Source: Lacrimispora xylanolytica
GTDB taxonomy: Bacteria; Bacillota; Clostridia; Lachnospirales; Lachnospiraceae
Assembly (NCBI RefSeq): GCF_026723765.1
Contig: NZ_CP113524.1
Span: 3,767,001 to 3,831,000, forward strand
Direction: 5' to 3'
Length of the DNA stretch: 64,000 bases
Made by a program: the position numbers and the translations under genes. Below are positions 44,829-53,921 of the stretch, piece by piece. Position 1 is the first letter of the stretch. Every line of letters starts with the position of its first letter. The notes beneath the pieces are model-generated. The model made no database searches and was not told the DNA's origin. It worked only from the letters and a program-made list of their open reading frames with translations.

Positions 44829-44863
44829 AAGGCGTTGGTCACTTAACATGTAGCCAACGCCTT
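44829..44863. terminator. Bidirectional terminator between M23 and TetR genes
   Basis: AAGGCGTTGG pairs with CCAACGCCTT; short T-runs on both strands. Confidence 0.7.
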
Positions 44864-44937
44864 CTTTTACCTTGTCCTTGACAGAGGGTACCGTTTCCCT
44901 TATTACATCAGACATTATTATTGAATTATCAATCATG

Positions 44938-45546
44938 CTACAATAGACTCTGCATGAAAGTAGTTGCAACAAATTCTTTATGTCTTTGTAGAAAACCCTC
45001 TGAAAAAGGATTAATGTTAAGTGACTTTGCAATCAAATCTTTCTGCAAAAAAGGAAACCAGGTAATGGAAAGAGAATACATTAAAATGCTTTCACTATCT
45101 TGGCCGACGATAATTCCTCGATTCCGTGCAAGCTCTATCAGTTCTTTCCCCTGTTCTACTACCGCTATAAAATTATGTGTGGATAAAAGAAAGCCGTTGT
45201 TATCAAGGGCTTCTCTGCAAATCAATGGAACATAGGTCGGCCTTTTAAATATAAAATCTATATGGGTACAGAGTAAATCCTTGATACGCCCCTCGATATC
45301 ATCACTTTCTAATAAATCCCTGCGCTTAACAAATTCTCTTTCATCATCAATCAACCGTAACAACACCGCTTTATATAACGTAGCTTTATTCTTAAAATAA
45401 TAAGTAGGCGTAGCTCTTGATAATTCGGAATATTCACCGATTTCTACAAGGCTGGTATTGTTATATCCTTTTGTTGCAAACAACTGTTCCGCGGAGTCTA
45501 ATATCTTGTTTTTGGAACGTTCGGCATCTCGCATGGCCTCTTTCAT
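44938..45546 (-). CDS. TetR/AcrR-family repressor
   Basis: A 202-residue regulator. The N-terminal HTH (ILDSAEQLFATKGYNNTSLVEIGEYS, RATPTYYFKNKATLYKAV) is typical. The ligand-binding half is all-helical and not assignable. Its ATG overlaps the stop of the DUF2834 gene (ATGA). The likely operator is the 44-bp palindrome at 45866-45909, so it is probably autoregulated. Confidence 0.92.
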   Translation of the reverse strand: MKEAMRDAERSKNKILDSAEQLFATKGYNNTSLVEIGEYSELSRATPTYYFKNKATLYKAVLLRLIDDEREFVKRRDLLESDDIEGRIKDLLCTHIDFIFKRPTYVPLICREALDNNGFLLSTHNFIAVVEQGKELIELARNRGIIVGQDSESILMYSLSITWFPFLQKDLIAKSLNINPFSEGFLQRHKEFVATTFMQSLL

Positions 45547-45851
45547 CGTCTTTTGTCCTCGCGCAAAAACAGATAAAATGGTACCGAAAATGATAACCCT
45601 ATGCAGAAGTTACCCACGAAAGGAATCCACCATAATTTAATGTCATTTTTCTTATGGTCAGCTAATAGGAACAGTAACCAGGCCAACCATGTAATAATAA
45701 AATCCGCAGCAAAGAATTTTGAGATTGGTGTGGAGAACCATTCGCGAACAAAGAGTGATACATCTAAACCATTGGTAAGCAACCACGGAACAAAGATAGT
45801 AAATGGAATGATTGTGCCAAGAACTGAGAATCCTATAAAAACTTTTTTCAT
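45543..45851 (-). CDS. DUF2834-like membrane protein
   Basis: A 102-residue protein with about three transmembrane helices. It contains WLLTNGLDVSLFVREWFSTPISKFFAADFI, the typical DUF2834 arrangement. AAAGGATGG precedes the ATG. It is first in a two-gene operon with the TetR regulator. The role is unknown; an induced membrane stress protein is possible. Confidence 0.82.
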   Translation of the reverse strand: MKKVFIGFSVLGTIIPFTIFVPWLLTNGLDVSLFVREWFSTPISKFFAADFIITWLAWLLFLLADHKKNDIKLWWIPFVGNFCIGLSFSVPFYLFLREDKRR

Positions 45852-45865
45852 ATCGTACCATCCTT

Positions 45866-45932
45866 TACAATGAATATAACTTGTTGTTCAACAAGTTATA
45901 TTCATTGTACGTCTCCCAGAGACCAAAGTCAA
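45866..45932 (-). promoter_or_regulatory. Promoter and 44-bp perfect palindromic operator, DUF2834-tetR
   Basis: TTGACT (45932-45927), 17 bp, TACAAT (45909-45904). The palindrome 45866-45909 has perfect 21-bp arms around TT and starts with the -10 itself, so a bound repressor would block both -10 and start. Confidence 0.75.
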
Positions 45933-46019
45933 TCGATTCACGGTATAACGAATCATTGATGGTACAGGTTATTGTAAACAGATAAATTTCGTAGTGAGCT
46001 ACTTATCCTTGGAAGGCTC

Positions 46020-49000
46020 TTAATTCAACTGAATCTCTATTACTAGTGATCTCACTTTGCCAGCCCTTAGCTCTTTTGCATCATCACCAGTGATTAAGGC
46101 ATCATTCGTCTCTTTCATCTGTCCATTTAAGAACTCGATCCGGATCTTTTTAATCTGATAAGATCCGGGTGTGATATCTTTCTTTTTGTCAAAGCGATAG
46201 ACCACCACGGTCTTACCTAAAAATCTGGCTTCTATGCGTTTGATCTCAGGAATTAAATACTGCGGGATTGTCGGTTCCAGCTTACAGATAAGCGTTTCTT
46301 TTTCCATGCGAAACGGCTGTTCTCCAAACATCATAATTTGCCACATCTGCAAAAATTCAGCCGTGGAACCGCTTAACCTGGCTACAAACCCTTTTCCGTG
46401 AATTTTTTCATCTGCATTGGCACTGCTCGCCAGGAAGGAGGAATTCTCTAAAAGGCTTCTTCCATACATTTCTTCTGACAAAAAAGGAATACAGGCATTG
46501 TGGAAATCCTCAAAGAATTCATGATACAGCTTTAATCTCAACAGCTCCAGCAGATATTTGTATTCCATATGAAGCCAGATGGACTCATTCTCCAGCCACC
46601 CAGGGGAGAATGCTTTGGCTCTTCCTATCTCAAAGGAAGCCTCCTGAAGGGATTCGTTGACCTTATACATCTTAAGCTTTGAATCATACAGTCCTGATTT
46701 TTTTACCTTGTGGTATAAAGCGGTCTTATCTTCTCTGGCAACAGGAAGCTTAAAATACCGAACGTATCCCTCTAAGAATAATGGAAGGGGTACCGCCTTT
46801 ACATTGACAGGAATTATATGTTTCCCCTCGTACTCATAGTGGTCAAATTCATAGGAAAAATAAGTAGGAATCCGATCATTGCCGTCACAGACTTCATGTA
46901 TGCCCTCTTCTACATAGGAAATCCAGACTTTCAGCATTTTCTCCAGGTTCTGAAATGGTATTACAATCTCATCTCCAAGGATTCCAAATACGGTTTGCTC
47001 CCTGTAATCTTCCTTAAGCCGGTTGCACTCGTTCCAGACCCACAGCTTGCTTTTATGATTCTCTTGATAGCTTTCAAAGGTATTTTGAAGGCCATTCATA
47101 AAATCATGCAGCTCCACTGGTACCACAACAGGGTGACAATATCGGTTCTGTACATTTTGAATCCATAGGAGCAAGCGGTATAATTCAAAGGTTTCCGGCA
47201 TGGAGGAACCAAACAGTCCCGGAAGACCATTTAGGGCATCGTACCAGCCTGGCTTTCCGCCCTCCATCTCAATTCCATACCCCATCATATCAAGAGTTGC
47301 CACTTTATTCACTGCCAGCAATATGAGTTTTGAGATTAAATTGGTCCTATACTCCATTCCGGTCCCATAAGCCGTATGTACCGTATGAGTGGAGACACCC
47401 TTTTTCCGTTCCTCGTCAAGGGCATGATATTGTCTTACACCATGTTCTGTCTGGACATACCTTTTATAACGGGGATTTACCACTGCCCTTGACTCATAAA
47501 ACGTATAGCTTTTATCCAGATATAAAAGTTCCTCTTCCATTTCCGGGTAAACACTCAGATAAGATTCTATGAGATCAAGGTTGTAGGTCCAGTGGTCCGT
47601 CCAGTAGCCTTCGGTAAATTCAGCCGGGAATTTTGGAATACTCATTTTTACTGCCCGATACAAGAATTCTTCCCTGCTGCAAGCCAGAGTGATATTCTGC
47701 TGGTCCAGCAATGTATATAAGCTGCCTGGGGAATATTCTTTCTGGAAAAATTCCTTCACCACCAATTGACTGTCTCCCTGAACCAGCTCCAGAACCTCTT
47801 TCACTTGATTCATTTCATAGGCAGCCTGCTTTATGACCAAAGGATTATATCCGTCCAATTGAATCAGATTATAAAACAGTTTTATGTTATGATCCTTTAC
47901 ATAAGGGGCAAATAAAACATCGCTTCTCCGGTTTTGATTCAAGTCCCTGAAATTTCCATTTCCCTGAGAATAGTACTCGGGCAACATGGAAAAATCATTG
48001 TAATCCCGCTCGATATCTCCATGTTTTCTGGAATAGATATAAAAGACGGAATCCTCCCCAAGAAGGATAGGAAAGCCGCCCCGTAAAACATTATCTATGA
48101 ACGTCTGCCTGCAATAAGCATCAAAGACGGGATCGGCTGTTTTTGTTTCGATGGAATCCCCAAGCTGTCTGGTCATTTTTATTGCTGTCTCATACTTTCC
48201 ATCAAAATAGCTTCGGTCAAGCGTCTGGTCTGCATAGGTATCTCGTATCTGCTTTGAAGCTGCCTGACCAATCACACTGTTCCACTCCAGCTCATTTCCG
48301 GGTGAGAGGCATTGTTCCACACAGGAAAAACCGGATGGAACTGTATTCTGCCCAATCTGCTTTTTCTCTAACAGGGTTCTTAAACGATGCTTCAAAAATC
48401 CAATGGGGTGCTCCAATGCAGTATCATATTCAAATATCAACTCCGGGTCACCGATGATTGGCAGAAGGTCTCCGGACTTCGAGAATGACAGCATGAAATT
48501 GCCTCTTTCCACCTTGGAAACCATGGCATGGTCTCCTGTGCTGTACCGCACCCGGTAATATGGCATTCTTTTCTCTAAATCTTCCACCTGCATCCATGCT
48601 TTCATGGTCTGAGCCATATCCTTCATTGCCCTTAAATCTATTCCATAGGGAAGGATTCCTGGAAGTCCATCAAGGATTTCCAAATCCATAGGCTTACCTG
48701 ATATATTTTTAACGACCACTCTTCTTACAAAGCCAGCCAGGGGTTCCTCCGGAAGGGTAAAATACCGGATATTGATTTTAAGGCCAATCTGGTCATTGAT
48801 TTCCTCCAATTCCAGCTCATTCATTCCCACGTACATCCGTGTTTGGAGAGAATCGGAACGGAATGGCTCATATACTTCTTCCCCTATCTTTATAAAGGTG
48901 CGAAATCCCAGATTTCTCACAAGCTGGTATGCCTGATGAGCCGGGTAAAACTCCAGAATGGAATTATTTTTATTCTCCACGCCAAAGCTTGCAATGGCCT

Positions 49001-49127
49001 GCCCGCGGTTTACATAAAAACTCCAGAGAGGAATGCCATGGATTCCATTGATCCCAGGCAGAAAACTGGAACATGTGGTTTTCCGGTTATAATCTTCTAT
49101 AATAAATCTTCCTCTATCATCAAACAT
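46020..49127 (-). CDS. Phosphorylase-like enzyme (GH161/GH94 superfamily)
   Basis: A 1035-residue cytoplasmic protein annotated generally as cellobiose-phosphorylase-like. The N-terminal beta domain reads GIPLWSFYVNRGQAIASFGV (31-50), EFYPAHQAYQLV and GFRTFIK. The (alpha/alpha)6 domain shows GNGNFRDLNQNRRSD (389-403), which corresponds to the GRGWRDLWQD block of GH94, and GKPGWYDALNGLPG (624-637) with Asp630 as candidate general acid. From memory the N-terminus fits the beta-1,3-glucan phosphorylase family GH161; GH94/GH149 remain possible. It follows the transporter permeases by six bases, so it acts on the imported sugar. Product would be glucose 1-phosphate. Confidence 0.75.
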   Translation of the reverse strand: MFDDRGRFIIEDYNRKTTCSSFLPGINGIHGIPLWSFYVNRGQAIASFGVENKNNSILEFYPAHQAYQLVRNLGFRTFIKIGEEVYEPFRSDSLQTRMYVGMNELELEEINDQIGLKINIRYFTLPEEPLAGFVRRVVVKNISGKPMDLEILDGLPGILPYGIDLRAMKDMAQTMKAWMQVEDLEKRMPYYRVRYSTGDHAMVSKVERGNFMLSFSKSGDLLPIIGDPELIFEYDTALEHPIGFLKHRLRTLLEKKQIGQNTVPSGFSCVEQCLSPGNELEWNSVIGQAASKQIRDTYADQTLDRSYFDGKYETAIKMTRQLGDSIETKTADPVFDAYCRQTFIDNVLRGGFPILLGEDSVFYIYSRKHGDIERDYNDFSMLPEYYSQGNGNFRDLNQNRRSDVLFAPYVKDHNIKLFYNLIQLDGYNPLVIKQAAYEMNQVKEVLELVQGDSQLVVKEFFQKEYSPGSLYTLLDQQNITLACSREEFLYRAVKMSIPKFPAEFTEGYWTDHWTYNLDLIESYLSVYPEMEEELLYLDKSYTFYESRAVVNPRYKRYVQTEHGVRQYHALDEERKKGVSTHTVHTAYGTGMEYRTNLISKLILLAVNKVATLDMMGYGIEMEGGKPGWYDALNGLPGLFGSSMPETFELYRLLLWIQNVQNRYCHPVVVPVELHDFMNGLQNTFESYQENHKSKLWVWNECNRLKEDYREQTVFGILGDEIVIPFQNLEKMLKVWISYVEEGIHEVCDGNDRIPTYFSYEFDHYEYEGKHIIPVNVKAVPLPLFLEGYVRYFKLPVAREDKTALYHKVKKSGLYDSKLKMYKVNESLQEASFEIGRAKAFSPGWLENESIWLHMEYKYLLELLRLKLYHEFFEDFHNACIPFLSEEMYGRSLLENSSFLASSANADEKIHGKGFVARLSGSTAEFLQMWQIMMFGEQPFRMEKETLICKLEPTIPQYLIPEIKRIEARFLGKTVVVYRFDKKKDITPGSYQIKKIRIEFLNGQMKETNDALITGDDAKELRAGKVRSLVIEIQLN

Positions 49128-49133
49128 CGCTTC

Positions 49134-49955
49134 TTATCCTTTCACCGCGCCTGCTACCAGACTATCCTGAATCTGATTGCTCAGCATAAAGTAAATGACA
49201 ATGGTTGGCAACGTTGCAATCACCATACCAGCACCAATGAGTCCCCAATCCGTGGAATACTGTCCGGCAAAGGACATGATACCTACCGGCAGGGTCCGGT
49301 AACGGTCGCTGTCTACAAAGGTGTTGGCCAGCATCAGTTCATTCCAGGTTCCTAAAAAGGTAAAAACAGATGCCGTTGCAAGAGCAGGCTTTATAATGGG
49401 AAGGATTATGGTTGCAAAGCAGCGGATAATCCCACAGCCATCAATGCAGGCCGCCTCCTCAATCTCCATTGGAATGCTTTTATAAAATCCGGTCAGAATC
49501 ATAATGCTCATGGGAAGAGCACCAGAGATATAAGGAATCAAAAGCCCAAGATAACCTCCCTTTAGTCCCGTCTTATCCAGAAGCTGAAACAGGGGAAGCA
49601 GTGCGGCCTGGGCCGGAATCATGATTCCCAGGGCAAACACACCGAATACCAGGGCTTTTAACTTCCATTTCATTCTGGCAATGGCATAGGCGGCCATGGC
49701 TGACAACAGACCGGCAATGATGACGGTGACCATGGAATAGAACACGGAATTTAAGAAATACTGGATCAGTTTGGTCTGAGTCAAGGCGGACTGGTAATTT
49801 TCCCACCTCCAGTACCTTGGAAGTCCGATGATATTTTCTCCAAAAATCTCTCCGTTTGTCTTTAAAGAGAAAGTAATCAGCCAGTACAAAGGGAAAATCT
49901 GAGAGACCGCAATCAGGCTCAGCACCAAAAATTTAATTTTTTTTCTGATTTTCAT
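49134..49955 (-). CDS. ABC sugar permease, MalG type
   Basis: A 273-residue CUT1 permease. The EAA loop is EAACIDGCGIIRCFATIILP, with a C-terminal QDSLVAGAVKG. It lies between the partner permease (15 bp) and the phosphorylase-like gene (6 bp). Confidence 0.92.
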   Translation of the reverse strand: MKIRKKIKFLVLSLIAVSQIFPLYWLITFSLKTNGEIFGENIIGLPRYWRWENYQSALTQTKLIQYFLNSVFYSMVTVIIAGLLSAMAAYAIARMKWKLKALVFGVFALGIMIPAQAALLPLFQLLDKTGLKGGYLGLLIPYISGALPMSIMILTGFYKSIPMEIEEAACIDGCGIIRCFATIILPIIKPALATASVFTFLGTWNELMLANTFVDSDRYRTLPVGIMSFAGQYSTDWGLIGAGMVIATLPTIVIYFMLSNQIQDSLVAGAVKG

Positions 49956-49970
49956 AGTATCATCCCCCTC

Positions 49971-50864
49971 TTATATGGCTGAAGCATTTTCTTCTGCTTT
50001 TTTAAACAGCCGGCTCACAATAAAGGTGAAAATAAGGCACTCCACTACGATGAAAAATGCCTGGGCACTTCCATAGCCATACAGCCCTTTTCGGAATAAA
50101 TTGTTGTACATAAGGGTTGCCGGCACTTCACTTGCATGGTTTGGACCGCCTCCTGTCATAACATAGATTAAATCAAAGGCACGTAAGGAACCGGTAATGG
50201 AAAAGATGACACAGGTCTTTACCACCGGAGCCAGAAGGGGAAGGGTGATTTTTGTATTCACCTGCCATTTGCTGGCGCCGTCGATCTGGGCCGCCTCATA
50301 ATAGTCCGGAGAGATGGATTTGATTCCTGCGTAGAAAATAAGCATATGGTAGCCGATGTATTGCCACACTGCCGGGACCACGGTGGAAAGAAAGGCAGTC
50401 TCCGGGTTTGAGAGCCAGGAATAATTAAATTTAGAATATCCCATGGCACGAATGAGTCCATTTAAAAGTCCGTAATCGCTGTTGAACATCTTCATCCAAA
50501 GCTGACCGATGACCATACTGGATATTACCACCGGGAGAAAATAGACCGTTCGGAAAAATTGTTCGCCCTTCACTCCTCTTGCCAAAACCATTGCAAGAAT
50601 CAGGGAAATGGGAAGCTGTATCAGCAGGGACGCTCCTACTAAGATAAGGGAGTTGGTCACTGCTTTGATGAAATGACGGTCCTCTAAAAACATCCTGATA
50701 TAATTTCCAAGTCCAATGAAATTCATCTTGCCGATCCCATCGTATTGAAAGAAGCTGTAGATCCCGGAAATAATCAGGGGAATGATACTGAAACTGACAA
50801 ATAAAATAAGGGCAGGCAGCACAAAGCAGGCTACATTTCTTTTTTTCCCTAACATGTTGTTCAT
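49971..50864 (-). CDS. ABC sugar permease, MalF type
   Basis: A 297-residue CUT1 permease starting at ATG 50864 (AAAAGGAGG upstream). An upstream TTG at 50885 lies inside that ribosome site and is rejected. The EAA loop reads EAAQIDGASKWQVNTKITLP. A hairpin separates it from the binding-protein gene. Confidence 0.92.
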   Translation of the reverse strand: MNNMLGKKRNVACFVLPALILFVSFSIIPLIISGIYSFFQYDGIGKMNFIGLGNYIRMFLEDRHFIKAVTNSLILVGASLLIQLPISLILAMVLARGVKGEQFFRTVYFLPVVISSMVIGQLWMKMFNSDYGLLNGLIRAMGYSKFNYSWLSNPETAFLSTVVPAVWQYIGYHMLIFYAGIKSISPDYYEAAQIDGASKWQVNTKITLPLLAPVVKTCVIFSITGSLRAFDLIYVMTGGGPNHASEVPATLMYNNLFRKGLYGYGSAQAFFIVVECLIFTFIVSRLFKKAEENASAI

Positions 50865-50890
50865 AAAAGACCTCCTTTTTGGCAAAAAAA

Positions 50891-50920
50891 GGGCATCGCC
50901 TCAGTCTGTAAGCGATACCC
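50891..50920 (-). terminator. Intercistronic hairpin after the binding-protein gene
   Basis: GGGTATCGC pairs with GCGATGCCC, followed by TTTTTTT on the minus strand. It is probably a partial terminator that keeps binding protein in excess over permeases. Confidence 0.7.
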
Positions 50921-50933
50921 CCTTTGCTCTTAC

Positions 50934-52256
50934 TTACTTGTTAATAGCCGCCTCATGTTCTTTTATGAATTCACCCGTATCCGCATTGGGTGCAAACAAG
51001 GTCTGGACCTGTTCATTGTGAATGGTGGCTGGCTCTGCATCTAAGGAAGTATCCCAGGCAAGAACGGCTGTGGTTCCCTGAGAAAGAAGATCCTTGATCT
51101 GTATGAACAGCGGATTTAACCCCTTCTCATCGATCTCTGTTTTCCAGCCGCTGAAACCGCTTCCTGTTTCATAGGCTGCTTCCCCCATCTTTTCATTGAT
51201 GTAGATTGCAAACTTGGCTGCCTGGTCGGGATTCTTTGTGTTTTTATTGACCCAGAAGGATTCTACGAATCCACCGCAGTAATCTCCTTCATTTCCTTTG
51301 CCTGGAATCATGGGAATCTTCATGGCAACTACATCCTCCGGTTTAATGGTAACCGTCTTATCGGAATAAATGCTGTTTGCAAACCAGCTTCCCATAAGTC
51401 TCATGGCTGCTTTCCCGTTTCCAAAGGCTGCATTGGCATCGTCATTGCTCTGCTCTAAGGGATTGGCACCAAAAGCGCCCATCTTGTATAATTCTTGTAC
51501 CTTATCTGCAGCGTCCTTATATCCTTCCCCTTCAAAGGGAGCTTTTCCAGACAGCATCTTGTTGATATCTTCCGCACCCACTGACCGTAAGGCCAATGCC
51601 TGATAGATAAAAGCTGCGTTCCATCCGTCCTTTGCACCGGAAGCCATGGGCGTTACCCCATCAAGCTTTGAAAGCTTCTCTACCGCAGTAACCAGCTGGT
51701 CATACGTCTTAGGAAGTTCTGCTCCTGCCTGCTCAAACAGGTCCTTATTGCAGTACAAGGTCATATACCAGGAAAACATGGGAAGGGAATAGGTTTTATC
51801 ATTGTATTCAAAGGCTGCCGTAGATCCCTCCAGCAATTTACCCTTTACCTCATCGGTGATATAAGGATCCAGAGGAAGTAATTTATCTGCATTTACCATC
51901 TTTCTGGCGGTTCCTGCCCCCCAGTAGTAAAACAAATCGATTCCTTTGGCATCTCCTGCAAACTCTGCGGAGATTTTCGTCTTATAAGCTTCTGTATCCA
52001 GCGTCTGCGTATTGATTTCCACATCTGGATTGTCTTTTATGTAAGCGGCTACTGCTTCATCATATTTCTTCTTTAACTCGTTGGTATCATTGGACCACTG
52101 GTGCCAGACATTTAACACCACCTTATCTTTTCCAGATCCTGATGATCCCGCTGCTGCTGGCGGCGTACTGCTCTTGCCTGCACAGCCTGCCAATCCCACT
52201 GCCAGGGCGGCAGTCAGTATAACGGCTGAAACCCTTTTTCCCATTCCTTTTTTCAT
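50934..52256 (-). CDS. Sugar-binding lipoprotein of a CUT1 ABC transporter
   Basis: A 440-residue solute-binding protein with lipobox GLAGC (Cys25) and a Gly/Ser linker. LNVWHQWSNDTNELKKKYDE opens the mature fold. It heads the operon with two permeases and a phosphorylase-like enzyme. CAGGAGGAGG precedes the ATG. No ATPase is encoded nearby. The direct repeats at 52323-52349 upstream suggest control by the YesN-like regulator next door. Confidence 0.93.
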   Translation of the reverse strand: MKKGMGKRVSAVILTAALAVGLAGCAGKSSTPPAAAGSSGSGKDKVVLNVWHQWSNDTNELKKKYDEAVAAYIKDNPDVEINTQTLDTEAYKTKISAEFAGDAKGIDLFYYWGAGTARKMVNADKLLPLDPYITDEVKGKLLEGSTAAFEYNDKTYSLPMFSWYMTLYCNKDLFEQAGAELPKTYDQLVTAVEKLSKLDGVTPMASGAKDGWNAAFIYQALALRSVGAEDINKMLSGKAPFEGEGYKDAADKVQELYKMGAFGANPLEQSNDDANAAFGNGKAAMRLMGSWFANSIYSDKTVTIKPEDVVAMKIPMIPGKGNEGDYCGGFVESFWVNKNTKNPDQAAKFAIYINEKMGEAAYETGSGFSGWKTEIDEKGLNPLFIQIKDLLSQGTTAVLAWDTSLDAEPATIHNEQVQTLFAPNADTGEFIKEHEAAINK

Positions 52257-52322
52257 TACAAATTCCTCCTCCTGGATTTTGTGTAACCATATGATACTAT
52301 CAGTATACGGAAAACTGCTTTC

Positions 52323-52349
52323 TGACTCAATTTAATATTTTGACTCAAT
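52323..52349 (-). promoter_or_regulatory. Direct-repeat operator upstream of the beta-glucan transporter operon
   Basis: ATTGAGTCA occurs twice on the minus strand (52349-52341 and 52331-52323), start to start 18 bp. It lies upstream of a TATCAT-like -10 and 67-93 nt from the binding-protein start. Confidence 0.6.
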
Positions 52350-52364
52350 AGGTAAGAAATTTTA

Positions 52365-53921
52365 CTACCTTTGTTTAAATTCCTTCACCGTGACGCCCAC
52401 ATGCTTTTTAAAGCAAATGCTAAAGTAATGGGAATCCCGAAAGCCAACTTTTTCCGCAATTTCATACACTTTCAAATCCGTGGAATTGAGAAGGAGAATG
52501 CTTTCCTCGATCCGCTTTTTCATCACATATTCAATCAGACTTAAGCCAACCTCTTTTTTAAAGACCCTGCTTAAATAGCTCTCATTGGAATAGACGTTAG
52601 CTGCTGCGGTCTTTAAGGACAGGTTGGGATCACAGAAATTCTCATTGATATAAGAAAGGGCTTCTCTCACCACCTTATTTCCCTGCTTCGTCTTTTTTCC
52701 ATTGTGATAATCTAAAATGAGATTCATCCAGTCTTTTAGGAACCTGCGGCAATCATCCAGAGACTGAATTCCCCGTATTCCTTCATAAAGAGCCTCTTCT
52801 CCAATGAGCTGCTCCAGACTGTCCCCATATTTATGTAGGGTGCTTCCTGCCTTGGAAGTTAAGTCCATGGTCATAAGCCTTAGATATTCCACCTCTGTCA
52901 CTTTGGAATTTCTGATTCCACTAATATAATCTTCTATGAAGGTCCATACCCGTTCCGATATTCCATTGGTCAGAGAAAAGAGAAAATCGTCCCAGTCAAA
53001 CATCAGTTTCCCTGGATTTTTCTCCTTCACGCGCAGATAATCTTCATAGGTAATGACCTGGTTACCTCCTAAGAGAACCGATGCACTCAGGGCATGTTCC
53101 GCCTCAGTAAAGGCCGTTCCGATTCCCTTAAAGCCATGTTTTATTCCGCTGATCCCGATGGTTGCACTTAACCTGTTATCAGAAAGTATGTGGTGAAATT
53201 CCTGGGCAATCTCCTTTCCTTTCATTACACTGCTTCCCACGCAGAATATTATCATGTGTTTCATATAATGAAGAAAGGATATGGTCTGGGGAATCTCATG
53301 TTCTCTAAAAAGTTCCATTGCTTTTTTATGAGGCTCCGTGTCAGAGTTCTCATCTTTTATATGGATACTAAGGCAGCAGCAGGAATCAAGGAGGGCTTCA
53401 CAGCTATAAGCATAGAGTTTTTTCTCTGCTTCCTCTTTGGTGATGCGCTGCTCTACCAGCCGCTGAAAGAAGCTTTCCATTAATATATCCTGGTCTGCGG
53501 ATACATTCTGTTTTAGCATCTCCACTTCCTGCTCGTGGGCCTTTTCCTTCCCAATTTTCATTTTAATCCGGGCTGCAATGTCTGACAGCTCATTCATATC
53601 CACCGGCTTTAAAAGAAAATCTTCTACCCCCAGCTTAACAGCCTGCCTTGCGTATTCAAATTCCCGGTATCCTGTTATAATGATGACATGCACCTTCTCA
53701 TAAAGAGAATAGATATGTTCCGCCAGCTTAAGCCCGTCCATATGAGGCATGTTGATATCTGTTATAATCAGCTCCGGCCTTCTGTGTTTAATAAATTCCA
53801 GGGCTTCCATACCAGAAGAAGCTTCCCCTATAATCTGAAAGCCATGCTCTTCCCAGGGAAACCCCTTGCTGATTAATACACGTTCCAGTTTTTCATCGTC
53901 AACGATCAGTACCTTAATCAA
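52365..53921 (-). CDS. Response regulator, YesN family
   Basis: A 518-residue protein from TTG at 53921, with AGGGGGG upstream; it overlaps the kinase stop by 8 bp. The receiver shows VLIVDDE and Asp55 (LIITDINMPHMDG). The C-terminal AraC HTH pair is LSLKTAAANVYSNESYLSRVF and VYEIAEKVGFRDSHYFSICF. It probably drives the transporter operon. Confidence 0.92.
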   Translation of the reverse strand: MIKVLIVDDEKLERVLISKGFPWEEHGFQIIGEASSGMEALEFIKHRRPELIITDINMPHMDGLKLAEHIYSLYEKVHVIIITGYREFEYARQAVKLGVEDFLLKPVDMNELSDIAARIKMKIGKEKAHEQEVEMLKQNVSADQDILMESFFQRLVEQRITKEEAEKKLYAYSCEALLDSCCCLSIHIKDENSDTEPHKKAMELFREHEIPQTISFLHYMKHMIIFCVGSSVMKGKEIAQEFHHILSDNRLSATIGISGIKHGFKGIGTAFTEAEHALSASVLLGGNQVITYEDYLRVKEKNPGKLMFDWDDFLFSLTNGISERVWTFIEDYISGIRNSKVTEVEYLRLMTMDLTSKAGSTLHKYGDSLEQLIGEEALYEGIRGIQSLDDCRRFLKDWMNLILDYHNGKKTKQGNKVVREALSYINENFCDPNLSLKTAAANVYSNESYLSRVFKKEVGLSLIEYVMKKRIEESILLLNSTDLKVYEIAEKVGFRDSHYFSICFKKHVGVTVKEFKQR

